NCBI GenBank assembly: GCA_902791935.1
Contig: CADAXQ010000017.1
Span: 1-44,244, forward strand
Source of the DNA: an uncultured Erysipelotrichaceae bacterium
GTDB taxonomy: Bacteria > Bacillota_I > Bacilli_A > RFN20 > CAG-826
Direction: 5' to 3'
DNA: 44,244 nucleotides
Below are positions 26,868 through 34,137 of this stretch, in pieces (the stretch's first letter is position 1; every line of letters begins with the position of its first letter). Below the pieces are notes generated by a model. That model was not told the DNA's origin. It saw only the letters and a list, made by a program, of their open reading frames with translations, and searched no databases. A program made the position numbers and the translations under genes.

Positions 26868-27704
26868 ATGGCCGATCAAAACACCATTGCTTTAATCAAA
26901 GCCCTCCGGGAACGTACCGGTGCGGGCATGATGGATTGCAAACACGCACTCGAAGAAAACAATTATGACCTCGAGAAATCCGTCGACTACCTCCGTGAAA
27001 AAGGCATTGCCAAACAAGCCAAACGTGCCAATCGCACGGCGGCCGAAGGCCTTGCTTTGGTGAAAGTCTGCGATAAGTGCCACAAAGCGGCTCTTATCGA
27101 AGCCAATTGCGAAACGGACTTCGTTTCTGCTTCGGACAAATTCCATGACTATGCCGAAGGCCTCTTGGAATATGTCATGAAGAACGAACCAGCCTCCATC
27201 GAAGATGCACGTCAAGCGACGTTACAACTTCATGATAATGCTGCGCTTGCCTTGGGTGAAAAGATTGAATTCCGTCGTTACGTCATTCTTCACGCGGAAG
27301 AAGGACAAGGACTCGGAAGCTACATTCACCAACATGGCAAAATCTCTGTAGCGGTCATCTTAGCCAAAGAAGATGCGGATTTAGCCCACAAACTGGCGAT
27401 GCATATCGCGGCCAATGCGCCGGAATTCGTTTCGTTAAACGATGTTCCTGCTGCCACCCGCGACCGGGAATTAGCCTTGGCGCAACGCGAAGTTGCCGAT
27501 GACGAAAAGCTCGCGAATAAACCGCAAGCCGTCAAAGACCAAATCGCAGTTCGCAAAGCGGAAAAAGCACTCTCGCAATATTGCTTATTAGATCAAAAGT
27601 ACTTAATCGATCCTTCCAAGACAATCGAACAAGTGCTCAAAGAAGCCAATAACAGCGTGGTCCGCTTCGTCCGCTACCAAGTCGGCGAAGGCTTAGCTGC
27701 TTAA
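26868..27704 (+). CDS. tsf: Elongation factor Ts
   Basis: The protein has 278 residues. EF-Ts exchanges GDP for GTP on EF-Tu. The UBA-like N-terminal domain has IKALRERTGAGMMDCKHALEE, followed by AVDYLREKGIAKA-like sequence (SVDYLREKGIAKQAKR). ANCETDFVSASDKF carries the TDFV motif that contacts the EF-Tu G domain. The core and coiled-coil domain follow, and the end VVRFVRYQVGEGL is typical. An unusual pair of cysteines (CDKCHK) lies near residue 66-69. AAAGGAG precedes the ATG; rpsB and tsf form one operon closed by a terminator. Confidence 0.97.
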   Translation: MADQNTIALIKALRERTGAGMMDCKHALEENNYDLEKSVDYLREKGIAKQAKRANRTAAEGLALVKVCDKCHKAALIEANCETDFVSASDKFHDYAEGLLEYVMKNEPASIEDARQATLQLHDNAALALGEKIEFRRYVILHAEEGQGLGSYIHQHGKISVAVILAKEDADLAHKLAMHIAANAPEFVSLNDVPAATRDRELALAQREVADDEKLANKPQAVKDQIAVRKAEKALSQYCLLDQKYLIDPSKTIEQVLKEANNSVVRFVRYQVGEGLAA

Positions 27705-27723
27705 GCAAAATGTCAAACGGTTA

Positions 27724-27746
27724 GCGCGTCCTTGTGACGCGCTTTT
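27724..27746 (+). terminator. Rho-independent terminator of rpsB-tsf
   Basis: GCGCGTC (27724-27730), loop CTTGT, GACGCGC (27736-27742), TTTT (27743-27746). Confidence 0.9.
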
Positions 27747-27778
27747 CGTTTTACAAAGACTTCTTTCCTGGTTTTTTG

Positions 27779-27784
27779 TATAAT
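27779..27784 (+). promoter_or_regulatory. -10 element of pyrH (possible leaderless start)
   Basis: Consensus TATAAT (27779-27784) ends 9 bp before the pyrH ATG at 27794. No good -35 at the expected distance. AGGGG (27785-27789) would be too close to the predicted start to act as an SD in such a short leader. Confidence 0.6.
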
Positions 27785-27793
27785 AGGGGCGCT

Positions 27794-28522
27794 ATGGAAT
27801 CACAATCTATCTATCACCGCATTATCTTGAAAGTAAGCGGCGAAGCCCTCCAAGATGAAGTGGATGGCTCCATTTATGACGAAAAGAAGTTAAAAGACTT
27901 AGCCATTGTCGCGAAAGCCGCCCATGAAAAAGGAGTGCAAATCGGCATCGTGGTTGGCGCAGGAAACATCTGGCGCGGTCGCATGGCTGAAAAAGTTGGC
28001 ATCGAACGTTCGACTGCTGACTACATGGGCATGTTAGGCACCATCATGAATGCTTTGGCATTACAAAGCGTGCTCGAAAGCGTGGGATTAGACACCCGCG
28101 TTCTCTCCGCCATCAATGTCCCTGAAGCGTGCGAACCTTATATCCGCCGCAAAGCCGTCTCTCACTTAGAGAAAGGCAGAGTCATCATCTTTGCCGGCGG
28201 CACGGGCAATCCTTATTTCACCACCGACACCTGTGCGACGTTACGGGCCCTAGAAATCAATGCCGATGCCATCATCATGGGCAAGAATGGCGTCGAAGGG
28301 GTTTATGATTCCGATCCTCGGAAAAATAAAGATGCAAAACTATTACGGCATTTGACCTATCAAGAAGTCATGAACCGTAAATTAGCGGTCATGGATCTTA
28401 CCGCGGTTGCCATGTTGGCGGATTCTCCCGTGAAGATTCATGTATTCAATATGTCGAATCCGAATGGGTTAATCGATATCTTGAATGGAAAAGAGATAGG
28501 ATCCGTCATCGCGAAGGAGTAA
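27794..28522 (+). CDS. pyrH: Uridylate kinase PyrH
   Basis: The protein has 242 residues. PyrH phosphorylates UMP to UDP in pyrimidine nucleotide synthesis and works as a hexamer. Motifs: ILKVSGEAL at the N-terminus, VVGAGNIWRG, ADYMGMLGTIMNALALQ, FAGGTGNPYFTTDTCATLRALEI, KNGVEGVYDSDPRK and the C-terminal NPNGLIDIL-type stretch. The frame is open from 27734, but the ATG at 27794 matches the family start and the -10 element 9 bp upstream. frr follows after 5 bp, as in most Firmicutes. Confidence 0.96.
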   Translation: MESQSIYHRIILKVSGEALQDEVDGSIYDEKKLKDLAIVAKAAHEKGVQIGIVVGAGNIWRGRMAEKVGIERSTADYMGMLGTIMNALALQSVLESVGLDTRVLSAINVPEACEPYIRRKAVSHLEKGRVIIFAGGTGNPYFTTDTCATLRALEINADAIIMGKNGVEGVYDSDPRKNKDAKLLRHLTYQEVMNRKLAVMDLTAVAMLADSPVKIHVFNMSNPNGLIDILNGKEIGSVIAKE

Positions 28523-28527
28523 ATACC

Positions 28528-29073
28528 ATGGAAGAAATTGTCAAAGAAGCGAAACAACAACTCGACAAGACTGTCGAAGCCTATGAAGGCCGCCTTTCAA
28601 AGTTAAGAAGTGGACGGGCCAATCCGCAGATGCTTTCCGGCATCAAGTGCGATTATTATGGCGACAAGATGGAAATCACTGCGTTAGCAAGCATCTCGAT
28701 GCCAGAACCGCGCCAACTGCTTATCAAGCCATATTCGCGTGAAGACATCAAAACGATCGCGGCGGCGATTGCCGCGGCGAATCTCGGTGTGAATCCTCAA
28801 GTGGAAGCCACCGATATTCGGATTATTGTCCCACCATTGACGGAAGACACCCGGAAACAAATCGCAAAAGAAGCCAAAGGCATTGCCGATGAAGCGAAAG
28901 TCGCGGTGCGGAACGTCCGTCGTGACTTCATGGATTTGTTAAAAGACGACGACACGATGACCGACGATTTAAAAGATCGTATCGAAGAAGATTTGCAAAA
29001 GATTGTCACTGAAACGAATAAACGTATCGATGACATCTTAGCCGTCAAACAAAAAGAAATCATGACGATCTGA
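28528..29073 (+). CDS. frr: Ribosome recycling factor
   Basis: The protein has 181 residues. RRF with EF-G splits post-termination ribosomes. The sequence LSKLRSGRANPQMLSGI, the DYYGDKMEITALASISMPEPRQLLIKPY central domain and PPLTEDTRKQIAKEAKGIADEAKVAVRNVRRD are diagnostic. Length is normal (about 185). AAGGAG at 28514-28519 overlaps the pyrH stop and provides the SD. A strong terminator follows, so pyrH-frr form a two-gene operon, unlike Bacillus, where uppS comes directly next. Confidence 0.97.
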   Translation: MEEIVKEAKQQLDKTVEAYEGRLSKLRSGRANPQMLSGIKCDYYGDKMEITALASISMPEPRQLLIKPYSREDIKTIAAAIAAANLGVNPQVEATDIRIIVPPLTEDTRKQIAKEAKGIADEAKVAVRNVRRDFMDLLKDDDTMTDDLKDRIEEDLQKIVTETNKRIDDILAVKQKEIMTI

Positions 29074-29095
29074 TTCGTCTTTACGTAGTCTTTAC

Positions 29096-29118
29096 GCCGC
29101 CTATATAGGGCGGCTTTT
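29096..29118 (+). terminator. Rho-independent terminator of pyrH-frr
   Basis: GCCGCC (29096-29101), loop TATATAG, GGCGGC (29109-29114), TTTT (29115-29118). Confidence 0.88.
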
Positions 29119-29148
29119 CTTGTGGTTTCTTTTTCTTTAGAAAGCGGA

Positions 29149-29154
29149 TATGCT
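29149..29154 (+). promoter_or_regulatory. -10 element of the DUF368 gene (possible leaderless start)
   Basis: TATGCT (29149-29154) ends 9 bp before the ATG at 29164; TTTCTT (29126-29131) could be a poor -35 with a 17-bp spacer. No SD is present. Confidence 0.45.
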
Positions 29155-29163
29155 TTAGACGTT

Positions 29164-30189
29164 ATGCAAAAACAAACGAAAACAAAACGATTCCTGCTTA
29201 GTGGCTTAAAAGGCATTGCATTAGGCATTGCTGCCGCGATTCCAGGCTTAAGCGCCGGTTCAATTGCTGTCATCCTACATTGTTATCAAATCTTAGTGGA
29301 TGCGATGGCCAGTTTCCGAAAAGCATTCAAGAAAAGCTTTTTGACGTTGTTACCGTATTTCCTCGGTTTGATTCTCGGTGCCGTGGCTGCCTTAGTGGGC
29401 ATTAAAAAAGGCTACGAAGTGGCGCCGTTTACGTTAACGGGTTTCTTTGCCGGCTGCGTGTTTGGCTCCTTGCCCGTCGCATGCAGCGAATTACGGAAAG
29501 GGAAAGATGGCAAAGAAAAGCTTGCCCACATTTTGTCCGGTGTTCTTTGTTTCGCGGTTGCCGCCGCTTTAGGCATTGTTACCGCCTTAACGGAAGTGAA
29601 CTTCTCTGACGCCATGGGCAATCGGGTGTGGTGGATGTATCCCATGATGTTGCTTGCTGGGTTTGTGGCCGCGTTTACCTGTGTTGTTCCTGGGATTTCG
29701 GGTTCGATGTCTTTGATGGTGCTTGGCGTTTATTATCCGATTCTTCATACGTTTATTGGACGAAGTGGCATTTCTATTTGGGCTTCTGGCGTTGGCGGTG
29801 GCTATGTCGCCACTGGCATCGTCTATGCATTGTTATTGGTCGTAGGCGCCTTGTTCGGCTTATGGGCCGCTTCTCATTTGATGAAGAACTTACTCGCGAA
29901 ACATCGGGTGACCACATTCTATGGCATTCTCGGATTATTGCTTGGATCCTTGGTTTCGATGTTCATCAATTCCAGCATCTATCCGCAATATCGGGGCGTT
30001 TGGGACGAAAGCACATCGTCTTGGGCCATTAAGCCAATTGCAACCTGGGATTATGTTGTTGGTGCCGTTCTCTTCGTCTTGGCGGCAGGATTTACATTCT
30101 GGTGGGTAAGAAAGACCAACCAAAAAGCCAAAACGGAAGAACAAGCGGAATTGCAACAAGAAGACAGCGAAAAAACGGAAGGCGATTGA
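29164..30189 (+). CDS. popT: DUF368 membrane protein, polyprenyl-phosphate transporter (PopT-like)
   Basis: The protein has 341 residues. DUF368 members have been shown to recycle undecaprenyl phosphate across the membrane. The N-terminal FLLSGLKGIALGIAAAIPGLSAGSIAVIL, with its PGxSAG re-entrant motif, and the second PG motif FTCVVPGISGSMSLMVLGVYY are diagnostic of the family's two repeats. About eight hydrophobic segments are visible. The last 35 residues form a charged cytoplasmic tail. The frame is open from 29122, but the ATG at 29164 fits the family start and the -10 element. The position between frr and uppS, whose product makes the lipid precursor of its substrate, supports the role. 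The symbol is by family, not by proof. Confidence 0.85.
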   Translation: MQKQTKTKRFLLSGLKGIALGIAAAIPGLSAGSIAVILHCYQILVDAMASFRKAFKKSFLTLLPYFLGLILGAVAALVGIKKGYEVAPFTLTGFFAGCVFGSLPVACSELRKGKDGKEKLAHILSGVLCFAVAAALGIVTALTEVNFSDAMGNRVWWMYPMMLLAGFVAAFTCVVPGISGSMSLMVLGVYYPILHTFIGRSGISIWASGVGGGYVATGIVYALLLVVGALFGLWAASHLMKNLLAKHRVTTFYGILGLLLGSLVSMFINSSIYPQYRGVWDESTSSWAIKPIATWDYVVGAVLFVLAAGFTFWWVRKTNQKAKTEEQAELQQEDSEKTEGD

Positions 30190-30200
30190 CCTTCCGTTTT
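30172..30200. terminator. Bidirectional terminator between the DUF368 and LRR genes
   Basis: AAAACGGAAGG (30172-30182), loop CGATTGA, CCTTCCGTTTT (30190-30200). The 11-bp stem works on both strands and includes the last codons of the DUF368 gene. Confidence 0.85.
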
Positions 30201-30202
30201 GC

Positions 30203-31117
30203 TTATAACGTAATCGTGCCGTTTTGGCAGATGATTTCTTGAAGATTAGTTCCAGCGTTCCAGTCGGCTTCTTTTGTTAATGCCGACCAGGTTTCTTGGG
30301 AACCTGCAAAGTGAATGGTGGTGAGTTTCGTATCGCCTTGGAAAAGATTCTTCGGCAAAGAAACGATCGTAGAAGGGAAAGAAATGTTTGTTAAGCTAGT
30401 GCAATTTGCGAAAGCGCCTTCCCCGAGGGAACGAAGTGAGGTTTTGCTGAAATCTAGCGTGGTTAAAGCGATGTCATTGGTGAACGCGTATGCGCCTAAC
30501 GAAGAAAGATTCGAAGCGAACGTGACGGAAGTTAATGTCGCATTATCGCTACAGGCATATTCGTGGATGTTTTGAAGAACGCTTTGCTCGGCATTCGTAT
30601 AAGAACCAAAATGGATTTCTTGCAAGGCGGGCAAGCTCGTGAAAGAACGAGCGGCAATATCCGCATATAACGTGGGGAGATAAATGCCTCGAATTCCCGA
30701 GGAATCCCCATTAAATGTGGCATCTAAACTTAAAACAGATTGCTGATTATTGCTTTTTGGGAATACCAAATAGGCATCTTCTTTTTCCACGGTGATGGAA
30801 GTTAATGTCGCAGGTTCATCCGTAGAAAACGTATAAATCGAGTTGCCTTTCCGATATTTCTTGGCCGCATCATAACTGCCACTGGCAGCGTTGTTCCAGC
30901 CATAGGCAAAGCCGCTTGTGCTACGGGAAGAGGAACGTTGGTTGAGAAATACGGCACCAAGGATAGCGGTAACGATGGTGCCAACGAGTACCGCCGAGAA
31001 CACGCCAACAATCCAATAGGTGCGGTGCTTCATTTTTATTTTTAACGCGGGATTCTTAGGATCATGCGGATCCATGGGATCCACGACAGTTGCTTTTTCT
31101 TCTACTTTGTTTTCCAT
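30203..31117 (-). CDS. Membrane-anchored leucine-rich-repeat (BspA-like) protein
   Basis: The protein has 304 residues. An acidic cytoplasmic N-terminus (about 30 residues) precedes a basic stretch (KIKMKHR) and one membrane helix at about residues 33-56 (WIVGVFSAVLVGTIVTAILGA). The exposed part has a Ser-rich linker and then BspA-type LRR_5 repeats of about 23 residues, such as LTSVTFASNLSSLGAYAF, LTTLDFSKTSLRSLGEGAF and LTNISFPSTIVSLPKNLF. Such proteins often bind host or matrix molecules, but the ligand is unknown. It faces the DUF368 gene and is divergent from uppS, breaking the usual frr-uppS neighbourhood. A -10 element ends 9 bp before its ATG. Confidence 0.85.
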   Translation of the reverse strand: MENKVEEKATVVDPMDPHDPKNPALKIKMKHRTYWIVGVFSAVLVGTIVTAILGAVFLNQRSSSRSTSGFAYGWNNAASGSYDAAKKYRKGNSIYTFSTDEPATLTSITVEKEDAYLVFPKSNNQQSVLSLDATFNGDSSGIRGIYLPTLYADIAARSFTSLPALQEIHFGSYTNAEQSVLQNIHEYACSDNATLTSVTFASNLSSLGAYAFTNDIALTTLDFSKTSLRSLGEGAFANCTSLTNISFPSTIVSLPKNLFQGDTKLTTIHFAGSQETWSALTKEADWNAGTNLQEIICQNGTITL

Positions 31118-31126
31118 GACTTATCT

Positions 31127-31132
31127 ATTTTA
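31127..31132 (-). promoter_or_regulatory. -10 element of the LRR gene (possible leaderless start)
   Basis: On the minus strand TAAAAT (31132-31127) ends 9 bp before the ATG whose first base is 31117. No SD or clear -35. Confidence 0.45.
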
Positions 31133-31196
31133 ACGGAACTGCGGGTCGTTTGTATATTCCTGCGGGCAAAGCGTTTTTTCTTACTGCTATTTCGGC

Positions 31197-31202
31197 TATA
31201 AT
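31197..31202 (+). promoter_or_regulatory. -10 element of uppS (possible leaderless start)
   Basis: Consensus TATAAT (31197-31202) ends exactly 7 bp before the ATG at 31210, so transcription would be expected to start at the A of the start codon. No SD. Confidence 0.6.
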
Positions 31203-31209
31203 TTTCCCG

Positions 31210-31938
31210 ATGGACCAAACGTTTAAACTCACGAAGAAATTAGACCATATTGCGTTTATTATGGATGGGAATGGCCGTTGGGCGAAAATGCGGGGATTAC
31301 CCCGTTATTTAGGCCATAAAGAAGCCTGCAATCGCATCATTGAAATCTTTGATGCGTGCCGTGAATTCAACATTCGTTACATGTCTTTTTATGCGTTCTC
31401 TACCGAAAACTGGAACCGCCCGCAAGACGAAATCGACCATTTGATGGACTATTTGGAGCTTTTCTTTCAAAAAGAAATCGACTATTTAGATTCTGTGGGT
31501 GCCCGTATTTTGGTTTCTGGGGATTTATCGCGCATTCGGGAGAAAACCCGGAAAGTTTGTTACGAATCCATGGAACGAACAAAAGCCAATTCTACGAGTT
31601 ATCTGAATGTCTGTTTAAACTATGGTGGCAGAGACGAAATCGTTCGGGCGGCCAAAAAGATTGCCATTGCTTATCAAAATGGTTCGCTAGCCTTAGACAA
31701 TTTAAACGAAGAAACATTTAAACAATATCTTTGGCAACCCTTGCTTCCCGATGTGGATTTAATGATTCGGACTTCGGGAGAAGAACGAATTTCTAATTTC
31801 CTATTGTATGAAAACGCGTATGCTGAATTTGTATTTACTCCGGTGAAGTGGCCGGATTTTAAACGGGATGCGTTAATCGATTGTCTCAAAGAGTATCAAG
31901 CACGCAACCGTCGGTTTGGAGGATTGAAGAATGAGTAA
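31210..31938 (+). CDS. uppS: Undecaprenyl diphosphate synthase UppS
   Basis: The protein has 242 residues. UppS condenses isopentenyl diphosphates onto farnesyl diphosphate to make C55-PP, the wall-lipid carrier. The signature HIAFIMDGNGRWAKMRG contains catalytic D19. SFYAFSTENWNRP, NYGGRDEI and DLMIRTSGEERISNFLLYENAYAEFVF are all in place. The frame is open from 31150, but the ATG at 31210 matches the family start and lies 7 bp after TATAAT. It overlaps cdsA by 8 bp and opens the uppS-cdsA-dxr-rseP-polC run. Confidence 0.96.
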   Translation: MDQTFKLTKKLDHIAFIMDGNGRWAKMRGLPRYLGHKEACNRIIEIFDACREFNIRYMSFYAFSTENWNRPQDEIDHLMDYLELFFQKEIDYLDSVGARILVSGDLSRIREKTRKVCYESMERTKANSTSYLNVCLNYGGRDEIVRAAKKIAIAYQNGSLALDNLNEETFKQYLWQPLLPDVDLMIRTSGEERISNFLLYENAYAEFVFTPVKWPDFKRDALIDCLKEYQARNRRFGGLKNE

Positions 31939-32986
31939 TAATGGCTTGGTAAATACGCCGCCAGCGGGATTTAAGGCTTCGCTTCGTTCTCGCATTATTG
32001 TTGCTGCCATCCTCGTCGCCATCTTTATTCCTGCCTTCGTATTAGGTGGGTGGGTTTGCTTTTTCGTATTCATGGCCTTTTTGTCTTTGGCCTTAATTGA
32101 AGTCTTACTGGCTCCCCACAAACGTTATGGCTGGTGGATTTGGGTATTCACGTTTGTCGTTACGTTCTGTTACGTTTATTGGTTTATTTTGAAAGGCAAT
32201 TTAATTGGTTACCGAAAAGATCCCGAGAACTATTCCTTCTCTTTAGAAAATTATTTTTCTACGTTAGATATTTCGGTCGTTGGTATTGCGGCTGCTTTGA
32301 TTGGCTATTTCATCATCGCAATTTTTGATAAGAACTTCGATTTTTCCGATGTTTCTTATCTTTTTACGATGACGATCTTGCTTGGCCTTGGCTTCCAAAC
32401 ATTCTACTTCGTGCGTTATTTCCCCTTCTTTGTTTATGGTTTCTCTTCGGCTTATCGCGACTATAGCGGTTTGATCATTAGCGGCGTCAGCGGTCCTTCC
32501 GTGATTCAGCAAGTAGGCTTTAAATATTGGGGATCCATCACGATGGAGGTCTATGTCTTTATCGGGGTGATCGCGAATGATGTCTTTGCTTATTTCGGCG
32601 GCGTTTACTTCGGGAAACACAAAATGAATCCGCGCATTTCCCCGAAAAAGACCTGGGAAGGGTTTTGGTTTGGCGCTGTGATTTCTTTCTTGTTGTCCTC
32701 TACTTGGGGTTTAGCGTTGGCCTTCACGGGCTGGCCGATGTTGCCGTTCTTAGACCGTTCGAATTTCTATTGGATTCTTTTAATTAGCTTCATCTTGCCA
32801 TTACTCAGCGATTTAGGTGACTTAAGCTTCTCCTTAATCAAACGGCATTATGGCATCAAAGACTATGGCAACATTTTGCGGGGCCATGGCGGCGTATTAG
32901 ACCGCTTCGATTCCACGATTTTTGCCATGATCGGCGTTTCGATCATTTTGATTTTCTTGCTTCACGAATTTGACTTCCTATTATGA
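31931..32986 (+). CDS. cdsA: Phosphatidate cytidylyltransferase CdsA
   Basis: The protein has 351 residues. CdsA makes CDP-diacylglycerol from phosphatidic acid and CTP. Multiple hydrophobic segments span the sequence. The C-terminal signature region has NDVFAYFGGVYFGKHKMNPRISPKKTWEG and the metal-binding motif SDLGDLSFSLIKRHYGIKDYG followed by LRGHGGVLDRFDS. Typical CdsA proteins have about 270-300 residues; the longer middle with extra hydrophobic parts may add transmembrane helices. GGAGG upstream gives an SD inside uppS. It overlaps dxr by 4 bp. Confidence 0.93.
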   Translation: MSNNGLVNTPPAGFKASLRSRIIVAAILVAIFIPAFVLGGWVCFFVFMAFLSLALIEVLLAPHKRYGWWIWVFTFVVTFCYVYWFILKGNLIGYRKDPENYSFSLENYFSTLDISVVGIAAALIGYFIIAIFDKNFDFSDVSYLFTMTILLGLGFQTFYFVRYFPFFVYGFSSAYRDYSGLIISGVSGPSVIQQVGFKYWGSITMEVYVFIGVIANDVFAYFGGVYFGKHKMNPRISPKKTWEGFWFGAVISFLLSSTWGLALAFTGWPMLPFLDRSNFYWILLISFILPLLSDLGDLSFSLIKRHYGIKDYGNILRGHGGVLDRFDSTIFAMIGVSIILIFLLHEFDFLL

Positions 32987-34137
32987 GAAAAGTCGTTTTA
33001 TTAGGGGCCACTGGGAGCATCGGGACCCAGTCGCTTGATCTCTTTGAAAAACATCCGGATGATTTTCAGTTACTTGGCATATCGCTCGGCCATCAGGTCG
33101 ATAAGATTCCCGGGATTTTAAGCCGTTTTCCTTTGATTCAGCATGTTGCCGTGTTAGAACACGATGACGCAGTGAAACTACATGAAGCATATCCAACCAT
33201 TAACGTTTACGAAGGCGAAGAAGGGATTTTAGATTTAATTCGTGACAGCGGTGCGGAAATGGTAGAGAACGCCATTCTTGGTTTTGCCGGGCTTATGCCG
33301 TCGTTAGAAACCCTCCGTGAAAATAAAATTCTTTGCCTTGCGAATAAAGAATCCTTAGTGGTTGGTGGTGAACTAATCGAACGATTATTGGCACATGGTC
33401 ATGGCAAACTCTATCCGATTGATTCGGAGCATGTCGCCTTAGCGAAATGCTTGTCTCAAGTCAAACGCGAAGACGTGGAGGAACTCGTGATTACCGCTTC
33501 TGGCGGCGCGTTCCGAAAAAAGAGCCGTTCTGAACTCTTAAACGTTACCCCGGAAGAAGCGTTACATCACCCGACTTGGTCGATGGGGAAGAAGATCACG
33601 ATTGATTCGGCCACGATGTTTAACAAAGGCTTTGAAGTCATTGAAGCCCATTACCTCTTTCATTGGCCCGTCGAGCGGATTCGAATTTTATTGCACGACG
33701 AATCTTATGTGCATTCCTTGATCAAAATGAAAGATGGCAGCTACTATGCCGACATCGCAAAACCCGATATGCATGGCCCGATTGCCTATGCATTATATGA
33801 GGGGAAAGCGCCATTTACGGTGTATCATGAAGCCAAGATTTCTGATTTTGGGCCGTATACCTTTCATAAATTCCAGCCCGAACGTTACCCCGCGGTGGGG
33901 ATTGCGTTACGTGCCTTAGCCATGGGTGGCGTGATGCCAGCTTACTTAAATGCTGCGAATGAAGAAGCGGTTGCCTTATTCCTAGATCATCAAATCCCCT
34001 TCTTAGCCATTGAGAAAGCCGTCAGTGGTGCCTTGTCTTCTTTACCGAACGTCTCCCATCCGACGTTACGGGATATTCGTTCGGCCGATTTCTATGCGAG
34101 ACTTTGGGTGGAACGCCACTATGGAGGAAAATCGTAA
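32983..34137 (+). CDS. dxr: 1-deoxy-D-xylulose 5-phosphate reductoisomerase Dxr
   Basis: The protein has 384 residues. Dxr makes 2-C-methylerythritol 4-phosphate in the non-mevalonate isoprenoid pathway. The N-terminal NADPH motif LLGATGSIGTQSLDL is followed by LANKESLVVGGELI, PIDSEHVA, ITASGGAFR and TIDSATMFNKGFEVIEAHYLF, all conserved. Length is normal. The gene overlaps cdsA (ATGA) and its stop shares one base with the rseP start (TAATG). Its presence points to the MEP pathway, which would feed UppS two genes upstream. Confidence 0.96.
   Translation: MRKVVLLGATGSIGTQSLDLFEKHPDDFQLLGISLGHQVDKIPGILSRFPLIQHVAVLEHDDAVKLHEAYPTINVYEGEEGILDLIRDSGAEMVENAILGFAGLMPSLETLRENKILCLANKESLVVGGELIERLLAHGHGKLYPIDSEHVALAKCLSQVKREDVEELVITASGGAFRKKSRSELLNVTPEEALHHPTWSMGKKITIDSATMFNKGFEVIEAHYLFHWPVERIRILLHDESYVHSLIKMKDGSYYADIAKPDMHGPIAYALYEGKAPFTVYHEAKISDFGPYTFHKFQPERYPAVGIALRALAMGGVMPAYLNAANEEAVALFLDHQIPFLAIEKAVSGALSSLPNVSHPTLRDIRSADFYARLWVERHYGGKS

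Noticed and set aside
34104..34136. Earlier start of RseP
   Set aside because: It lies within dxr, and the ATG at 34137 has an SD and gives the usual short N-terminus before HEAGH.
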